In this document: piece by piece, positions 18,409-27,430 of the stretch | Position numbering within the stretch: the first letter of the stretch is position 1 | Layout of the letters: the number at the start of each line of letters is the position of its first letter | Assembly (NCBI GenBank): GCA_000716465.1 | Contig: JNWL01000030.1 | Location: forward strand, 1-64,000 | Source of the DNA: Streptomyces bikiniensis | GTDB taxonomy: Bacteria; Actinomycetota; Actinomycetes; Streptomycetales; Streptomycetaceae | Reading direction: 5' to 3' | Length of the DNA stretch: 64,000 bases | Notes under the pieces: generated by a model | Database searches by the model: none | Seen by the model: the letters and a program-made list of their open reading frames with translations, nothing else | What the model was told of the DNA's origin: nothing | Translations under genes and position numbers: made by a program

Positions 18409-19203
18409 ATGACCAACGTGTACGGCGAGTGGCTGAAGGCGCAGCGCGGGGCGGCCGGCCTCACGCAGCAGGAGCTGGCCGACATCGCGATCATGACGCG
18501 CTCGCACATCGCACACATCGAGGCGGGCCGCCGGATCCCGTCGACGGAGGATGCGCGGAGGTTGGACAGGGCGCTGGGGACGGGGGATGTGTTGCAGAGC
18601 TTCCTGCCGAAAGATGACGACACGATCGCCGATTACTTCGAGCCTGCGCGCCAACTCGAACAGCAGGCAACGATGATCAGGGAGTTCGCCTCCGCCTTTG
18701 TACCCGGCATCCTCCAGACAAAGAGGTACGCGCGCGCGGTTCTGGGCACGACCTTCCCTCCCAGGAGTGACGAAGAACGTGACAGGCACGTTGTCACACG
18801 GATGGAACGGTCCAAGGTCCTGGCAGATCCGGTGACGCCCGTAGTGTGGGCGCTGCTGGACGAAACGGTCCTACGACGTCCGGTCGGTGGCCGAGAGGTC
18901 ATGGCTGAACAGATCGCGCACATCATCCAGTTGGTGGAGAGCCGGCGTGTACGCGTGCACATCCTCCCCGTGAGCCTCGGCGTCCATCCGCTCATGCAGG
19001 GCATGCTGACGCTGATGTGGTTCGAGGACCAGCCACCGACCGCGTACAGCGAAGGCGTCTCAGTCGGCAAGCTGCACGACTCCCCGTCCGTGGTCCAGCG
19101 CCTACAAGGCGTCTACGATCTGGCGCTGGGCGACGCACTGCCCTCGCAAGAGTCACTGGCCCTGATGCGGGCGATCGCGAAGGAACACGAAGACCATGAA
19201 TGA
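18409..19203 (+). CDS. XRE-family HTH regulator with DUF5753 (WhiJ-like)
   Basis: 264-aa regulator with an N-terminal helix-turn-helix (about 5-60: GLTQQELADIAIMTRSHIAH, then EAGRRIP) and a C-terminal DUF5753 domain (about 85-255, containing FVPGILQTKRYARAVL, LLDETVLRRPVGG and YSEGVSVG). This is the WhiJ-like type, which pairs with a small DUF397 protein. ATG at 18409 follows AAGGGAG by six bases; a TTG two codons upstream is less likely. The partner gene overlaps its 3' end. It sits inside the restriction locus in the opposite orientation to hsdR, hsdS and hsdM, so it may control the restriction genes or be an independent insertion. Confidence 0.9.
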   Translation: MTNVYGEWLKAQRGAAGLTQQELADIAIMTRSHIAHIEAGRRIPSTEDARRLDRALGTGDVLQSFLPKDDDTIADYFEPARQLEQQATMIREFASAFVPGILQTKRYARAVLGTTFPPRSDEERDRHVVTRMERSKVLADPVTPVVWALLDETVLRRPVGGREVMAEQIAHIIQLVESRRVRVHILPVSLGVHPLMQGMLTLMWFEDQPPTAYSEGVSVGKLHDSPSVVQRLQGVYDLALGDALPSQESLALMRAIAKEHEDHE

Positions 19204-19435
19204 ACACACCATCCCGGACGCCTCCGCGCTGAGCGGCTGGCGCAAGTCGTCGTACAGCGGGAACGAGTCCGGAAGTTGCGTCGAGGTCCTGGACGGCTAC
19301 CCGTCAGGTGTTCCGGTCCGTGACTCCAAGGTATCCCACGGCCCGGCGCCCATCTTTACAACCGCTGGCTGGTCAGCCTTCATAGCTGCACTAAAGGATA
19401 ACAACCCGCCCCACGGTCAAGGAAAGCCCACTTAG
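19196..19435 (+). CDS. DUF397-domain small protein, partner of XRE regulator
   Basis: 79-aa DUF397 protein with the family pattern WRKSSYSGNESGSCVEVLDG, VPVRDSK and a C-terminal WSAFIAALK. In characterised WhiJ-type pairs the small acidic partner is thought to modulate the DNA-binding protein. ATG at 19196 overlaps the last eight bases of the XRE gene, so translation is coupled. Its stop (TAG 19433-19435) overlaps the convergent hsdS stop by three bases, so there is no intergenic space and transcripts of the two genes run into each other. Confidence 0.9.
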   Translation: MNEHTIPDASALSGWRKSSYSGNESGSCVEVLDGYPSGVPVRDSKVSHGPAPIFTTAGWSAFIAALKDNNPPHGQGKPT

Positions 19436-20640
19436 ACTGACAACAGGTCGTCAAGGAGGCTCACCTTCAAGAGACGCAGCTTCTCAAGTTCAGAGAACCC
19501 AACATGGATCGATTTATCCAGCGCGTGCGCAATTTCAACAATCTTCCACTGACGCCAAAGAGGCACGTTCGGAACAGCAAGCTGTCGAACTGCGGCTTGG
19601 GAAATGTTCGCCTGGCCAGTACTACCGCTGAGAAAGGTATCGATCTGACCCCGCACTGGTGGCATCTTAAGCGCAATCTCTAGGAATTCAGCGCAGGCTA
19701 GCACTTCGTCAGGAACCAATCGCAGCGTCTTATCGCTAAGCATCAGCTTTCCATGCGTTGCCTCGACCAGACAAACCGTTCCAACCAAGCTGCGCACTCC
19801 GTTCGCGCGAGCCATGAGTAGATCGCCGGGGCGGATTTCGAGGTCCGGCCGTGGAGTCAATCCTGCCGGAAGGCGCTTGGATTCATGAGGGAGGAACCGC
19901 CCTCCCGACACGGCACTAACACGGATAACACCCCATTCGTTAACCCCTGGGGGTGAGGCATCGCAAGACGGACTCCACCCCGCTTCAACCCGCTCGATAA
20001 ACGAGCCAAGTTGAACGGACCGTTCCTCACCTTCCCCCCACGATTGACTAATCACAGAACTCAAGACAGCGTGTCGATTCGTCTCCTGCTTCGCGATTGA
20101 GGCATCGATGGCACGCTCCTGCGCCGACACCGCTTCAATCACCTCGACGATTCGCCGCTGCTCGGCCATGGACCTCAGCGGAAACAGCAGGGCACCGAAA
20201 CGTTCTCCACCGAGATGGGCGATGCTCGTCGTCTGCTTCGCAATGGCGGCAAAAACACCGGTAGCCAGCCACCGCTCAAAAATGATCTGCGCATACGCGG
20301 GAAGCACTTCGCTGCCAGGGCGAAACCGGACAAGTGTGTTCTGGAAGCAGTAAGCGCCTGAAGAGCCCTGATAGATCGCACTGCGCCCAACAAGTTCCAG
20401 ACTCTGTCCCTCGTTCAGCAAAATATCGCCCGGCTTGAGCCCATAGATTTTTCGCTCACCTGAGCTGAATCCCATGGAGTTCACGTCGGAGTAGTCGATG
20501 CGCCCCTGAAGCACGTTCGCGACGCGCAGGTACGGGAATTGCCCAGCAGCTTCCCTGCTACTCGGCGAGAGCTGCTTTCCCATGCGGACCTCGCCGACTT
20601 CCCGCACCGGAACCCACCGGATCTCGGCATCAGTCGACAT
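19432..20640 (-). CDS. hsdS: Type I restriction specificity subunit (HsdS)
   Basis: 402-aa DNA-recognition subunit that sets the target of the HsdRMS complex. There are two target recognition domains (about 1-165 and 205-370), each ending in a conserved helix: [20 protein letters not shown] for the first and [18 protein letters not shown] for the second. ATG at 20640 (MSTDAEIRW) overlaps the end of hsdM by 11 bases, the usual hsdMS coupling. G+C is visibly lower than in neighbouring genes (28/60 in 19501-19560), mainly within the recognition domains. That fits exchange of specificity domains by horizontal transfer. Confidence 0.92.
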   Translation of the reverse strand: MSTDAEIRWVPVREVGEVRMGKQLSPSSREAAGQFPYLRVANVLQGRIDYSDVNSMGFSSGERKIYGLKPGDILLNEGQSLELVGRSAIYQGSSGAYCFQNTLVRFRPGSEVLPAYAQIIFERWLATGVFAAIAKQTTSIAHLGGERFGALLFPLRSMAEQRRIVEVIEAVSAQERAIDASIAKQETNRHAVLSSVISQSWGEGEERSVQLGSFIERVEAGWSPSCDASPPGVNEWGVIRVSAVSGGRFLPHESKRLPAGLTPRPDLEIRPGDLLMARANGVRSLVGTVCLVEATHGKLMLSDKTLRLVPDEVLACAEFLEIALKMPPVRGQIDTFLSGSTGQANISQAAVRQLAVPNVPLWRQWKIVEIAHALDKSIHVGFSELEKLRLLKVSLLDDLLSV

Positions 20641-23230
20641 AGCCCAGCTCCTCCAGGAACCCGTCCAACGTCGCCGCCGCCCGCTCGCGCTCCGCACGGA
20701 TCTCGGTCAGCGAGACCGCGTACTTGTCCGTCCACACCCTGTACGCGTCGATCAACTCCCGCCGACGCCGCACCACATGCCCCTCCAGCTTCCCCGCCAG
20801 ATCGTCCCGCAGCAGCTCAAGCACAACCCGGCGCTCCCCCTCCGGGTCCTCCGCCAGCCGCTGCCGCGCCGCAGTCAGCCTCGGCGGGTCCTGCATCAGC
20901 TTGTCGGGGTCCGGCCACGGAGTGAACCAGAACTCCGCCTCCAGCTTCTTGACCCGCGCCGCCGCCTTCGTCCGCTCCTTCTTCACGTGCGCCAGCTCCG
21001 CCAGCTGCTCCACGCTCAACTCGACCCGCTCCCGTGTGACAGCGTCCTCGTCACCCTCGGTCTCGCCGTCCTCCCCCGACTCCGACGGCTCCGCGTTGAG
21101 TTCCTTCCAGCGCGCGTCCAGCTCCGCCTTGCGGGCGTCCGCCTCCGCCAGCTCCGTCAGGAACTCGGGGACGATCGCCGCGACCACCTTGTGGCCGTAC
21201 GCCTGGCGCCGTTCCGCCGCCGTGCGCTTGCGCAGCTTCCTCGTCCTCGGGTCCTGTTCGGGCGCGAGCATCGTCTCGACGTTCTCGACCCAGCCGTCGA
21301 GGACCCCCGCGAACCCGTTCTCCGACAGGGCCAGCAGGTCGTACTTGGCCTCGTACCACCAGCCGGCCACCGCGCCCGCGAGCGCGTACCGGTCGAGCAG
21401 GCCGATGCCGCCGAGCCGCTTCACGAACGACTCGATCAGCGAACCCCGTACGGCCATCAGCGCCGCCTTGCGCTCCGAGGCCGTCAGGCCGGCCAGGCGC
21501 TCGTCCGTGGCGGCGACGGCCTCCAGGTGGCGGGCCTCCTCGTCCCACCACTTGGCGAAGACCGTCCGCAGCGCCTCCTCGCGGGGGCGTGCCAGCTCCG
21601 CCAGCCGGGCCGCGTCCGGGCGCTCGTCCTCCGGGAGGAAGTCGACGTACGCCGGGTCCACCGGGTCCCGCTCCGCGAACAGGTCCTCAAGCCGGATCCC
21701 GTACGCGTCGAGCAGCTCCTGCTTGGCCTCGATCTCGGCGCGCGGCATCCCGCCCGTCAGGTGGGCCCGCACGTCCTGCGGCTCCGGCGGGGGCGTGTTG
21801 TCGACGTACCGGCGGATGTTGAGGTTGTAGTCGTTCTCCCGCAGTTCCTCGCGGTCGACCCACCGGGCGAAACCGGGCACGTCCTCCCGCGCGCGGAACG
21901 TGGTGACGATCTTCTCCGCGTGTTCGGGAAGGAGGACGTTCTGCGCCCGCTCCGCGTGGTACTCGCGGTCCGCGTTGATGAAGAGGATCCGGCCCTCCCG
22001 GTCGCGGTCCTTCTTGCCCGGGGGGCGGAGGACCAGGATGCAGGCGGGGATGCCCGTGCCGTAGAAGAGGTTCGGGGCGAGGCCGATGACCGCCTCGATC
22101 GCGTCCTTCTCGATCAGCTCCGCGCGGATGTCCCGCTCGCCGCCGCCCCGGAAGAGCACGCCGTGCGGCATGACCGTGATGACCATGCCGCCGGGCCCCT
22201 CCCGCTTGGTCATCCAGAGCATGTGCTGGAGGAACATCAGGTCAGCCTTGCCGCGCTCACTCGTCGCGCCGTACTTCGCCCGCTCCGCCTTGTGCGGGTA
22301 GCTCTCGTACGAGTAGTCCATGGAGAACGGCGGATTGCTCAGTACGCCGTCGTAACGCTGGTCGTCCGACGTCGGGACGTGTGCCGGTTCCGACAGGGTG
22401 TCGCCGGTCCGCAGGTCGAAGCGGGTGCTGACGCCGTGCAGCACCATGTTCATGGTGGACATGATCCAGGAGCCGCTGTTGGCGTCCTGGCCCGCGAAGA
22501 ACATGTTCGTGGTGTCGCCGCCGTGCTCCTCCACGTACTCCTTGGCGTGGATGAGCATGCCGCCCGAGCCGACGCAGGGGTCGTAGATGCGCGTGCCGTC
22601 CTCGGGGGCGAGCAGCTCGACCATCATCCGGACCACGGCGCGCGGGGTGTAGAACTCGCCGCCCTTGCGGCCGGCGGAGTCCGCGAACTCCTTGATCAGG
22701 TACTCGTACGCGGCACCGATCAGGTCCGGGAACTCGAAGTCGTCCGTCCGCAGACGCACCCGGCCGAAGTGGGCGATCAGCAGCCTCAGCCGCTGGTCGG
22801 CGAGCTTCGCCGCGCCGGCCGTGGCGCCCGAGCCGCCGATGCGGTTGAAGTCGAGCTGGTCGAAGAGGCCCTTGAGCTTGGCGTTCTGTCCTTCGAGGGC
22901 CTGGAGCGCGGGCCGCAGGAAGTCCTCGTTGATGTTGTGGGTGGCCGACGAGATCAGGGCCCAGCGGGCCTTCTCCGGGACGAAGAGGACCCCGTTGGTG
23001 TTGTAGGGGGTCGGCTTCTCCAGCCAGCCCTCCAGATGCTCCCCGGTCAGGCCCTTCGGAGCGTTCTCCTTGATCCGCTCGCGCGCCGCCTCGAACTCGT
23101 CGTTGGCCCGCTTCAGGAACAGCAGGCCGAAGATGTAGTCCTTGTACTCGGAGGCGTCCATCGTGCCGCGGAGGATGTCCGCGGCGGCGAAGAGATGCCG
23201 CTCCAACTGCGCGAGCGTGAGCTTGGCCAC
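20630..23230 (-). CDS. hsdM: Type I DNA methyltransferase subunit (HsdM) with long C-terminal extension
   Basis: N6-adenine methyltransferase subunit. The N-terminal HsdM_N helical domain (about 5-150) is followed by the SAM-dependent catalytic domain with motif [10 protein letters not shown] and motif IV NPPF (299-302), then [12 protein letters not shown]. At 866 aa it is much longer than the ~500 aa of typical HsdM. The extra ~330 residues after about 530 are highly charged and probably coiled coil (for example [20 protein letters not shown] near 735). GTG at 23230 has GGAAG eight bases upstream. hsdM follows the RloB gene by 92 bp and precedes hsdS by overlap, so ATPase-rloB-hsdM-hsdS may be one transcript. 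Confidence 0.93.
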   Translation of the reverse strand: MAKLTLAQLERHLFAAADILRGTMDASEYKDYIFGLLFLKRANDEFEAARERIKENAPKGLTGEHLEGWLEKPTPYNTNGVLFVPEKARWALISSATHNINEDFLRPALQALEGQNAKLKGLFDQLDFNRIGGSGATAGAAKLADQRLRLLIAHFGRVRLRTDDFEFPDLIGAAYEYLIKEFADSAGRKGGEFYTPRAVVRMMVELLAPEDGTRIYDPCVGSGGMLIHAKEYVEEHGGDTTNMFFAGQDANSGSWIMSTMNMVLHGVSTRFDLRTGDTLSEPAHVPTSDDQRYDGVLSNPPFSMDYSYESYPHKAERAKYGATSERGKADLMFLQHMLWMTKREGPGGMVITVMPHGVLFRGGGERDIRAELIEKDAIEAVIGLAPNLFYGTGIPACILVLRPPGKKDRDREGRILFINADREYHAERAQNVLLPEHAEKIVTTFRAREDVPGFARWVDREELRENDYNLNIRRYVDNTPPPEPQDVRAHLTGGMPRAEIEAKQELLDAYGIRLEDLFAERDPVDPAYVDFLPEDERPDAARLAELARPREEALRTVFAKWWDEEARHLEAVAATDERLAGLTASERKAALMAVRGSLIESFVKRLGGIGLLDRYALAGAVAGWWYEAKYDLLALSENGFAGVLDGWVENVETMLAPEQDPRTRKLRKRTAAERRQAYGHKVVAAIVPEFLTELAEADARKAELDARWKELNAEPSESGEDGETEGDEDAVTRERVELSVEQLAELAHVKKERTKAAARVKKLEAEFWFTPWPDPDKLMQDPPRLTAARQRLAEDPEGERRVVLELLRDDLAGKLEGHVVRRRRELIDAYRVWTDKYAVSLTEIRAERERAAATLDGFLEELGYVD

Positions 23231-23283
23231 GTCACCGTCTTCCCTACGAGCCGATACGACCAGGGAACCCTACGGCGATTCGG

Positions 23284-23305
23284 GGCCGGGGTGATAACCC
23301 GGGCC
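23284..23305. other. Hairpin between rloB-like gene and hsdM
   Basis: Inverted repeat with nine-base arms (8 of 9 pairs: 23284-23292 with 23297-23305) around GATA, in the 92-bp gap between the RloB-family stop and the hsdM start. It could lower read-through or be an RNA processing site. No T tract follows on the coding (minus) strand, so a full terminator is doubtful. Confidence 0.35.
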
Positions 23306-23322
23306 TGAGCCGTCACCCTCCG

Positions 23323-23982
23323 TCAGTACGCGGTGATGCCGAGCCCCTCCTCGACGAACTCGTACACGTCCGTGTAAGGGTCCCGCAGGTCCTTGGCCTT
23401 GTGGGCGGGGTGCTGGGCGTTGATCTCCTGGGCCCGCTTCTTCGCCAGGGCGAAACTGCCCTTCGGGATCTGCTCGGGCAGGACGCTCTTGATGTTCTCG
23501 GCGTCGTTCGCGAAGGGGAGGAGCTTCACCGCTTCCCCGCAGACACCGCCGAAGGTGCTCTGGACCGGCTTGTGGTGGAGCAGTCGCCAGAGCTCGAAGC
23601 AGGGGTGCGAGAAGGCGATCCGCACACCCGCCTCCTTCGCCAGCTTGAAGGCGTCCGGGATCTGCTCGTGCTGGTCCCTGTCGAAGAGGCACCAGACCTC
23701 GGGCCAGAACTTCTCCGCCAGCTTCGCCTTCTTCGCGGCCCGTGTCTCGTCACGCATCAGCCGTGCCGCCACGTCGACCAAGGTGATGGGCTTGCGCTGC
23801 GAACCGGGTGCGGTCGCGTTGGCAATCCGGACCTCGATGCCGTTCGCACCGGCCCGGTCTCGCACGATCTCGATGTACTGGGGCTCGGTCACCCGGCCCT
23901 CGGTGAAGACGTGGACGATCTTGTTCCGCCGCTGCCCCCTGCTCGCGGGCCCCAGCGAGTCCTTCCCCCTCGTACGCGCCAT
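23323..23982 (-). CDS. rloB: RloB-family protein (TOPRIM-like; AbiLii-type)
   Basis: 219-aa RloB-like protein. The family was named for open reading frames linked to type I restriction loci and has a TOPRIM-like core. Visible family features are FTEGRVTEPQYIEIV (acidic Glu near residue 29), the acidic pair in CLFDRDQHEQ (near 100) and SHPCFELWRLLHH (near 125). It overlaps the upstream AAA ATPase gene by one base (TGATG). ATPase plus RloB is the composition of the AbiL abortive-infection system (AbiLi/AbiLii), so a phage-sensing ATPase controlling a nuclease-like effector is likely, though unproven. Confidence 0.85.
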   Translation of the reverse strand: MARTRGKDSLGPASRGQRRNKIVHVFTEGRVTEPQYIEIVRDRAGANGIEVRIANATAPGSQRKPITLVDVAARLMRDETRAAKKAKLAEKFWPEVWCLFDRDQHEQIPDAFKLAKEAGVRIAFSHPCFELWRLLHHKPVQSTFGGVCGEAVKLLPFANDAENIKSVLPEQIPKGSFALAKKRAQEINAQHPAHKAKDLRDPYTDVYEFVEEGLGITAY

Positions 23983-25241
23983 CAGCTGCCGCTCCGCTCC
24001 GCCTCGTACTCACGTTCCCGCTCGTTCGCCGCCAGCAGCCGCCGCGCGATCTGCCCCTCCAGCAAGGCGGGAACGGCTCCGAACGCCCCGGCCAGGTAGG
24101 ACTTCATCAGGTCCTCTTCCTCCCCGGGGGAGGCGGCGGTCAGCGGATAGAGCTGGGTCGCCCCGTCGTCGTCCTTCTCGGTGAGCCACACCTGCGCGGG
24201 CTCAAGGAGACGGCCCCCGCTCGGTGTGGTGAGGACGGACGGGTCGTGCGAGGTGAAGACGAGCTGCGCGCCCTTGGGATTGGCCTGGGGGTCGTGGAAG
24301 AGCCTGACGACCTCGGCCGCGAAGCGCGGGTGCAGGCTGGCGTCGAGCTCGTCGACGAGCAGGACGGCGCCTTCGTCCAGGGCCAGCAGCAGCGGGCCGA
24401 GCAGGGCGAACCACGAGCGGGTGCCGTACGACTCGTGGCGCCAGTCGAGGGAGACGTCCCCCGCGGCGGACCGGTGCGTGAGGCGCACCTCCGGGCGCCC
24501 CTTGCCCCCGTCGACCGTCTCCGCTCCGGTGATGCCGAGGTCCGCGACCCGCAGCAGCTCGTTGATGCGGCGTGCCCGGGCGCCCGACAGCTGGCGCGTC
24601 GTGAACGTCTCCCGTTCCTGGCGCTCGACCTCGGGGTCGATCAGCCAGAGGTTCCGGCGGAACCAGTGGAACAAGGGGGTGAGCTGCGGGTGGTTGTCCG
24701 TGCCCGCCGTGGAGAGCACCAGGGCGTTCGGCCGGGTGCGCCGCTCCAGGCCGGCGCGGTCCTTCACCCGGGCACCCGGCCAGTCGTAGACCTTGGGGCG
24801 GGAGGCGTCGCGGTCCAGCCACACCTGTCGGTGACCGCGGGGGTAGCTGTGCAGCCACTCGGCCTCGACCCGCTCGGAGCCCAGCTCGAAACCGTACGTC
24901 CAGCGGATCCCGTCGAGGACGAGGTCCACCTCGTAGAAGCTCGACTCCTCGGTCCCCTTGGCGTCCAGGGCGAAGGGGACGCGGTCCGTGCCGTCGTACG
25001 AGGCCCAGCGCGCGTAGGAGTTCTGCACCGCGCCGCTCATGTCCGTCATCGCGGCGAGGACGTTCGACTTGCCCGAGGCGTTGGCGCCGAAGACGCCGAT
25101 CAGAGGGAGCACGCCCACCGCGCCGCCGGGCAGCTCGACGCGTCGGGCGGCGGCGCTCGGCGCGTCCTCGGGTACGACGAAGGTCAGTTCCTGTTCGTCG
25201 CGCAGTGACCGCACATTGGCCGTGCGGAATCTCAGCAGCAT
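23982..25241 (-). CDS. AAA-family ATPase (RloA/AbiLi-type)
   Basis: 419-aa ABC/SMC-like AAA ATPase. Walker A is GANASGKSNV near residue 57. The large insert (about 75-270) carries the arm region. SYGTRSWFALLGPLLLALDEG is the signature-like helix. Walker B is VLLVDELDASLHP and the H-switch is TSHDPSVL. This is the AAA_15/21-type ATPase found with RloB/AbiLii proteins in phage defence. It overlaps the RloB gene by one base, so equimolar expression is likely. It is the most upstream gene of the minus-strand ATPase-rloB-hsdM-hsdS run. It does not carry the helicase partner that would define Gabija. Confidence 0.87.
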   Translation of the reverse strand: MLLRFRTANVRSLRDEQELTFVVPEDAPSAAARRVELPGGAVGVLPLIGVFGANASGKSNVLAAMTDMSGAVQNSYARWASYDGTDRVPFALDAKGTEESSFYEVDLVLDGIRWTYGFELGSERVEAEWLHSYPRGHRQVWLDRDASRPKVYDWPGARVKDRAGLERRTRPNALVLSTAGTDNHPQLTPLFHWFRRNLWLIDPEVERQERETFTTRQLSGARARRINELLRVADLGITGAETVDGGKGRPEVRLTHRSAAGDVSLDWRHESYGTRSWFALLGPLLLALDEGAVLLVDELDASLHPRFAAEVVRLFHDPQANPKGAQLVFTSHDPSVLTTPSGGRLLEPAQVWLTEKDDDGATQLYPLTAASPGEEEDLMKSYLAGAFGAVPALLEGQIARRLLAANEREREYEAERSGS

Positions 25242-25281
25242 GCCGGCCCCTCTCCGCCGCCAGCGTAGTAGGTGGGCACGA

Positions 25282-25314
25282 CAGCGGCGCGCCCAGGTTC
25301 GGGTCGCGCCGCTG
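25282..25314 (-). terminator. Hairpin terminator after the secreted-protein gene
   Basis: Ten-base perfect arms (25282-25291 with 25305-25314) around a 13-base loop, 35 bp beyond the stop of the minus-strand gene at 25350. It also isolates the defence operon that starts at 25241 from transcription entering from that side. Confidence 0.6.
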
Positions 25315-25349
25315 CGGAGCTGTGGTGGGCCCTCGGGAGGACCCCCGGA

Positions 25350-25955
25350 TCAGTGGAGCTTGTTCACGGCGGTCTTCGTCGTCGTCCGGAAGGCCTTCAG
25401 CGGGGCGTCCTTCAGGTCGCCCATCTGGCCCCAGCGGACGAGGGTGACGGTGCGGCCGTCGCGGCCGACCGAGAAGAGGTGGACGTCGGAGTTGCCGATC
25501 TGCGGGTCGGCGGTGTCCAGGCTGTAGACCCAGGCGCCCTCCTCGACGTCGATCTTGCCGTGGTAGGCGCTGACGGCGTCCAGGCCCGGGTTCTGCTGCT
25601 CCAGGAGGGGCCCGCAGCCGGCGAGGGACTTGCGGAGGGTGTCGACCAGCTTCACCGCGTCGGCCTCGGTGCGGGCGACGGTGGTGACCTGGACGCCGTT
25701 GGTGTCCAGCTCGGTGTTGAACTCGCGGTAGCGGCTGTTCTGCGCCGGGATCTTGTACGAGGCGCAGAGGACGCCGCCGTTCTCCGGGACGCCGGCGAAG
25801 ACCGGGGTGGCGGTCCACGGCGTCGACGACGGCGGCATCTGGGAGGCGGCCAGGAAGGCGGGCTGGGCGGCCGCCTGCGCCGGGGCCGTGGCGAGGGCCG
25901 CGAGGCCCAGGGCGGCAGCGGCGGTCGCGGCGAACGCGGTGCGGAGCTTGTTCAT
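25350..25955 (-). CDS. Secreted protein of unknown function
   Basis: 201-aa exported protein. Sec signal peptide MNKLRTAFAATAAAALGLAALA with an AQA cleavage region, then a ~170-residue mature domain with two cysteines (VLCASYK and LAGCGPL) that could pair. The domain resembles sensor or PknH-like extracellular modules of actinobacteria (alternating beta segments such as VQVTTVARTEADAVKLVDTL), but I cannot assign a family. ATG at 25955 is preceded by GGGGGAA; the frame stays open upstream without a better start. It is divergent from the membrane-anchored HTH protein at 26120 with a 164-bp gap in which I see no clear promoter motif. Confidence 0.7.
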   Translation of the reverse strand: MNKLRTAFAATAAAALGLAALATAPAQAAAQPAFLAASQMPPSSTPWTATPVFAGVPENGGVLCASYKIPAQNSRYREFNTELDTNGVQVTTVARTEADAVKLVDTLRKSLAGCGPLLEQQNPGLDAVSAYHGKIDVEEGAWVYSLDTADPQIGNSDVHLFSVGRDGRTVTLVRWGQMGDLKDAPLKAFRTTTKTAVNKLH

Positions 25956-26119
25956 GGTGGTGGTTCCCCCGTCGGGTCGTTCGGTCAGTGCTCCACCAGC
26001 GTCGGGGGCGACACCCGCCGCCCGCAACGGTGACGCGCCCGCCCTCCGTCCCGGAACCATTCCACCCCCGCTGACGTGCAAGGACGTAAAGGGTGGGACG
26101 CAGGGTCAAGGGGGATGGA

Positions 26120-27403
26120 ATGCCGAAGGACGCCGCCGTCGAGGAGTTCGCGCGGCTCGTGCGCGAGCTGAAGGCGCGGGACGGGAGGAGTTACGAGGCG
26201 CTGGGCCGGCGCCTGAGCGTCAGCGCGTCCACCCTCCACCGCTACTGCTCCGGCGCGACCGTCCCGGAGGAGTTCGCCGTGGTCGACCGCCTCGCCCTGC
26301 TGTGCGGGGCGGACGGGGAGGAGCGGCGGGACCTGGAGGCGGCCTGGACGGAGGCGGACCGCGCCCGCCGCCGCACGCCCCCGCCCGTGCCCTCGCCCGC
26401 ACCCTCGCCCGCGCCCGTGCCCTCGCCCGCGTCCCCGACCGCGCCCGTGCCGTCCGCGCCGGAACCGAGCCCGGAACCAGAACCGGAACCGTCCGCGCCG
26501 GAAGCGGAACCGTCCGCGCCGGAAGCGGGCCCCGGCCCGGACCCGAGCCCCGCTCCCTCCCCGGACCCGACCGCGCCGGAAGCACCCCGTCCCCGCTCCC
26601 TCCCCGCCCCCCTCCTCGTCGCCGGGGCCGTCGTCCTCGTCGTGCTCGCCCTCGCCGCCGCCCTGCTCGGCCGCCCCTCCCGCACGCCTTCCGCCCCCGC
26701 CGCCGCACCCACCTCCGTCCCCGCCCCCCGAAAGGAGCAGCCCCTCCCCTTCACCTGGTTCGTCGGCTCCCAGCTCTGGCAGGGCGACTGCGGGCACACG
26801 TACCTCGTGGACCGGGCCCCGCGCGCGGTCGCCCCGCCGCCGGTCACGGCCGACGCCAGGGCGTGGGCGGGGGCGCACGGGGCCGTGCACGGCGGGGAGA
26901 CGCTGGTGCGGGTCACGGTCCAGGGCCGGTCGCCGTCCACCGCCGTCGTCCTCCACGCCCTGCACGTCCGCGTGGTCGGCCGGGCCGCGCCGCCGCCGTG
27001 GAACGCGTACCGGATGGGCGACGGCTGCGGCGGCGCCGTCACCCCGCGCCACTTCGCCGTGGACCTCGACCGGCCGCGCCCGCTCGCCCGGCCCGTCGAC
27101 GGCCGCGACGCCTCCGGCGCCGAGGTCCGGACGATCCCGGCCGTCTCCTTCCCGTACAAGGTCACCGCCTCCGACCCCGAGGAGCTGCTGGTCTCCGCGC
27201 GGACGGCGGGCTGCGACTGCCGCTGGTACCTGGAGCTCGAATGGAGCAGCGGGGACCGGTCGGGAACGGTAAGGATCACGGACGGCGGGAAGCCCTTCCG
27301 TACGAGCGGGATCACGAGTGGGAGCACGGGAAGGCCGACGTACGCGTACGACACCGCCGAAGGGCGCTGGATCACAGACGCGGAGTCTGGACAGAGCGGG
27401 TGA
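26120..27403 (+). CDS. Membrane-anchored HTH protein with Pro/Glu-rich linker and extracellular domain
   Basis: 427-aa protein with an N-terminal XRE-like helix-turn-helix (about 5-75: YEALGRRLSVSASTLHRYCS) and a proline-rich linker of about 90 residues built from PSPAP, PEPEPE and PSAPEA units. One transmembrane helix follows (LLVAGAVVLVVLALAAALL, about 168-186), then an exported C-terminal domain of about 230 residues with four cysteines (GDCG, GCGG and CDC). This architecture suggests a one-component sensor passing an extracellular signal to DNA. It could equally tether DNA or a partner to the membrane. ATG at 26120 follows GGGGG by five bases; an upstream frame start at 26093 lacks such a site. 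Confidence 0.78.
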   Translation: MPKDAAVEEFARLVRELKARDGRSYEALGRRLSVSASTLHRYCSGATVPEEFAVVDRLALLCGADGEERRDLEAAWTEADRARRRTPPPVPSPAPSPAPVPSPASPTAPVPSAPEPSPEPEPEPSAPEAEPSAPEAGPGPDPSPAPSPDPTAPEAPRPRSLPAPLLVAGAVVLVVLALAAALLGRPSRTPSAPAAAPTSVPAPRKEQPLPFTWFVGSQLWQGDCGHTYLVDRAPRAVAPPPVTADARAWAGAHGAVHGGETLVRVTVQGRSPSTAVVLHALHVRVVGRAAPPPWNAYRMGDGCGGAVTPRHFAVDLDRPRPLARPVDGRDASGAEVRTIPAVSFPYKVTASDPEELLVSARTAGCDCRWYLELEWSSGDRSGTVRITDGGKPFRTSGITSGSTGRPTYAYDTAEGRWITDAESGQSG

Positions 27404-27430
27404 CCGGTGGGTAACTTCGTCCGGTAAAGG

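Noticed and set aside
13127..25241. BREX, DISARM, Gabija, retron or prophage
   Set aside because: No pglX/brxC, no UvrD partner for the ATPase, no reverse transcriptase, and no integrase or structural phage gene. HsdRMS plus RloB/ATPase explains the content.
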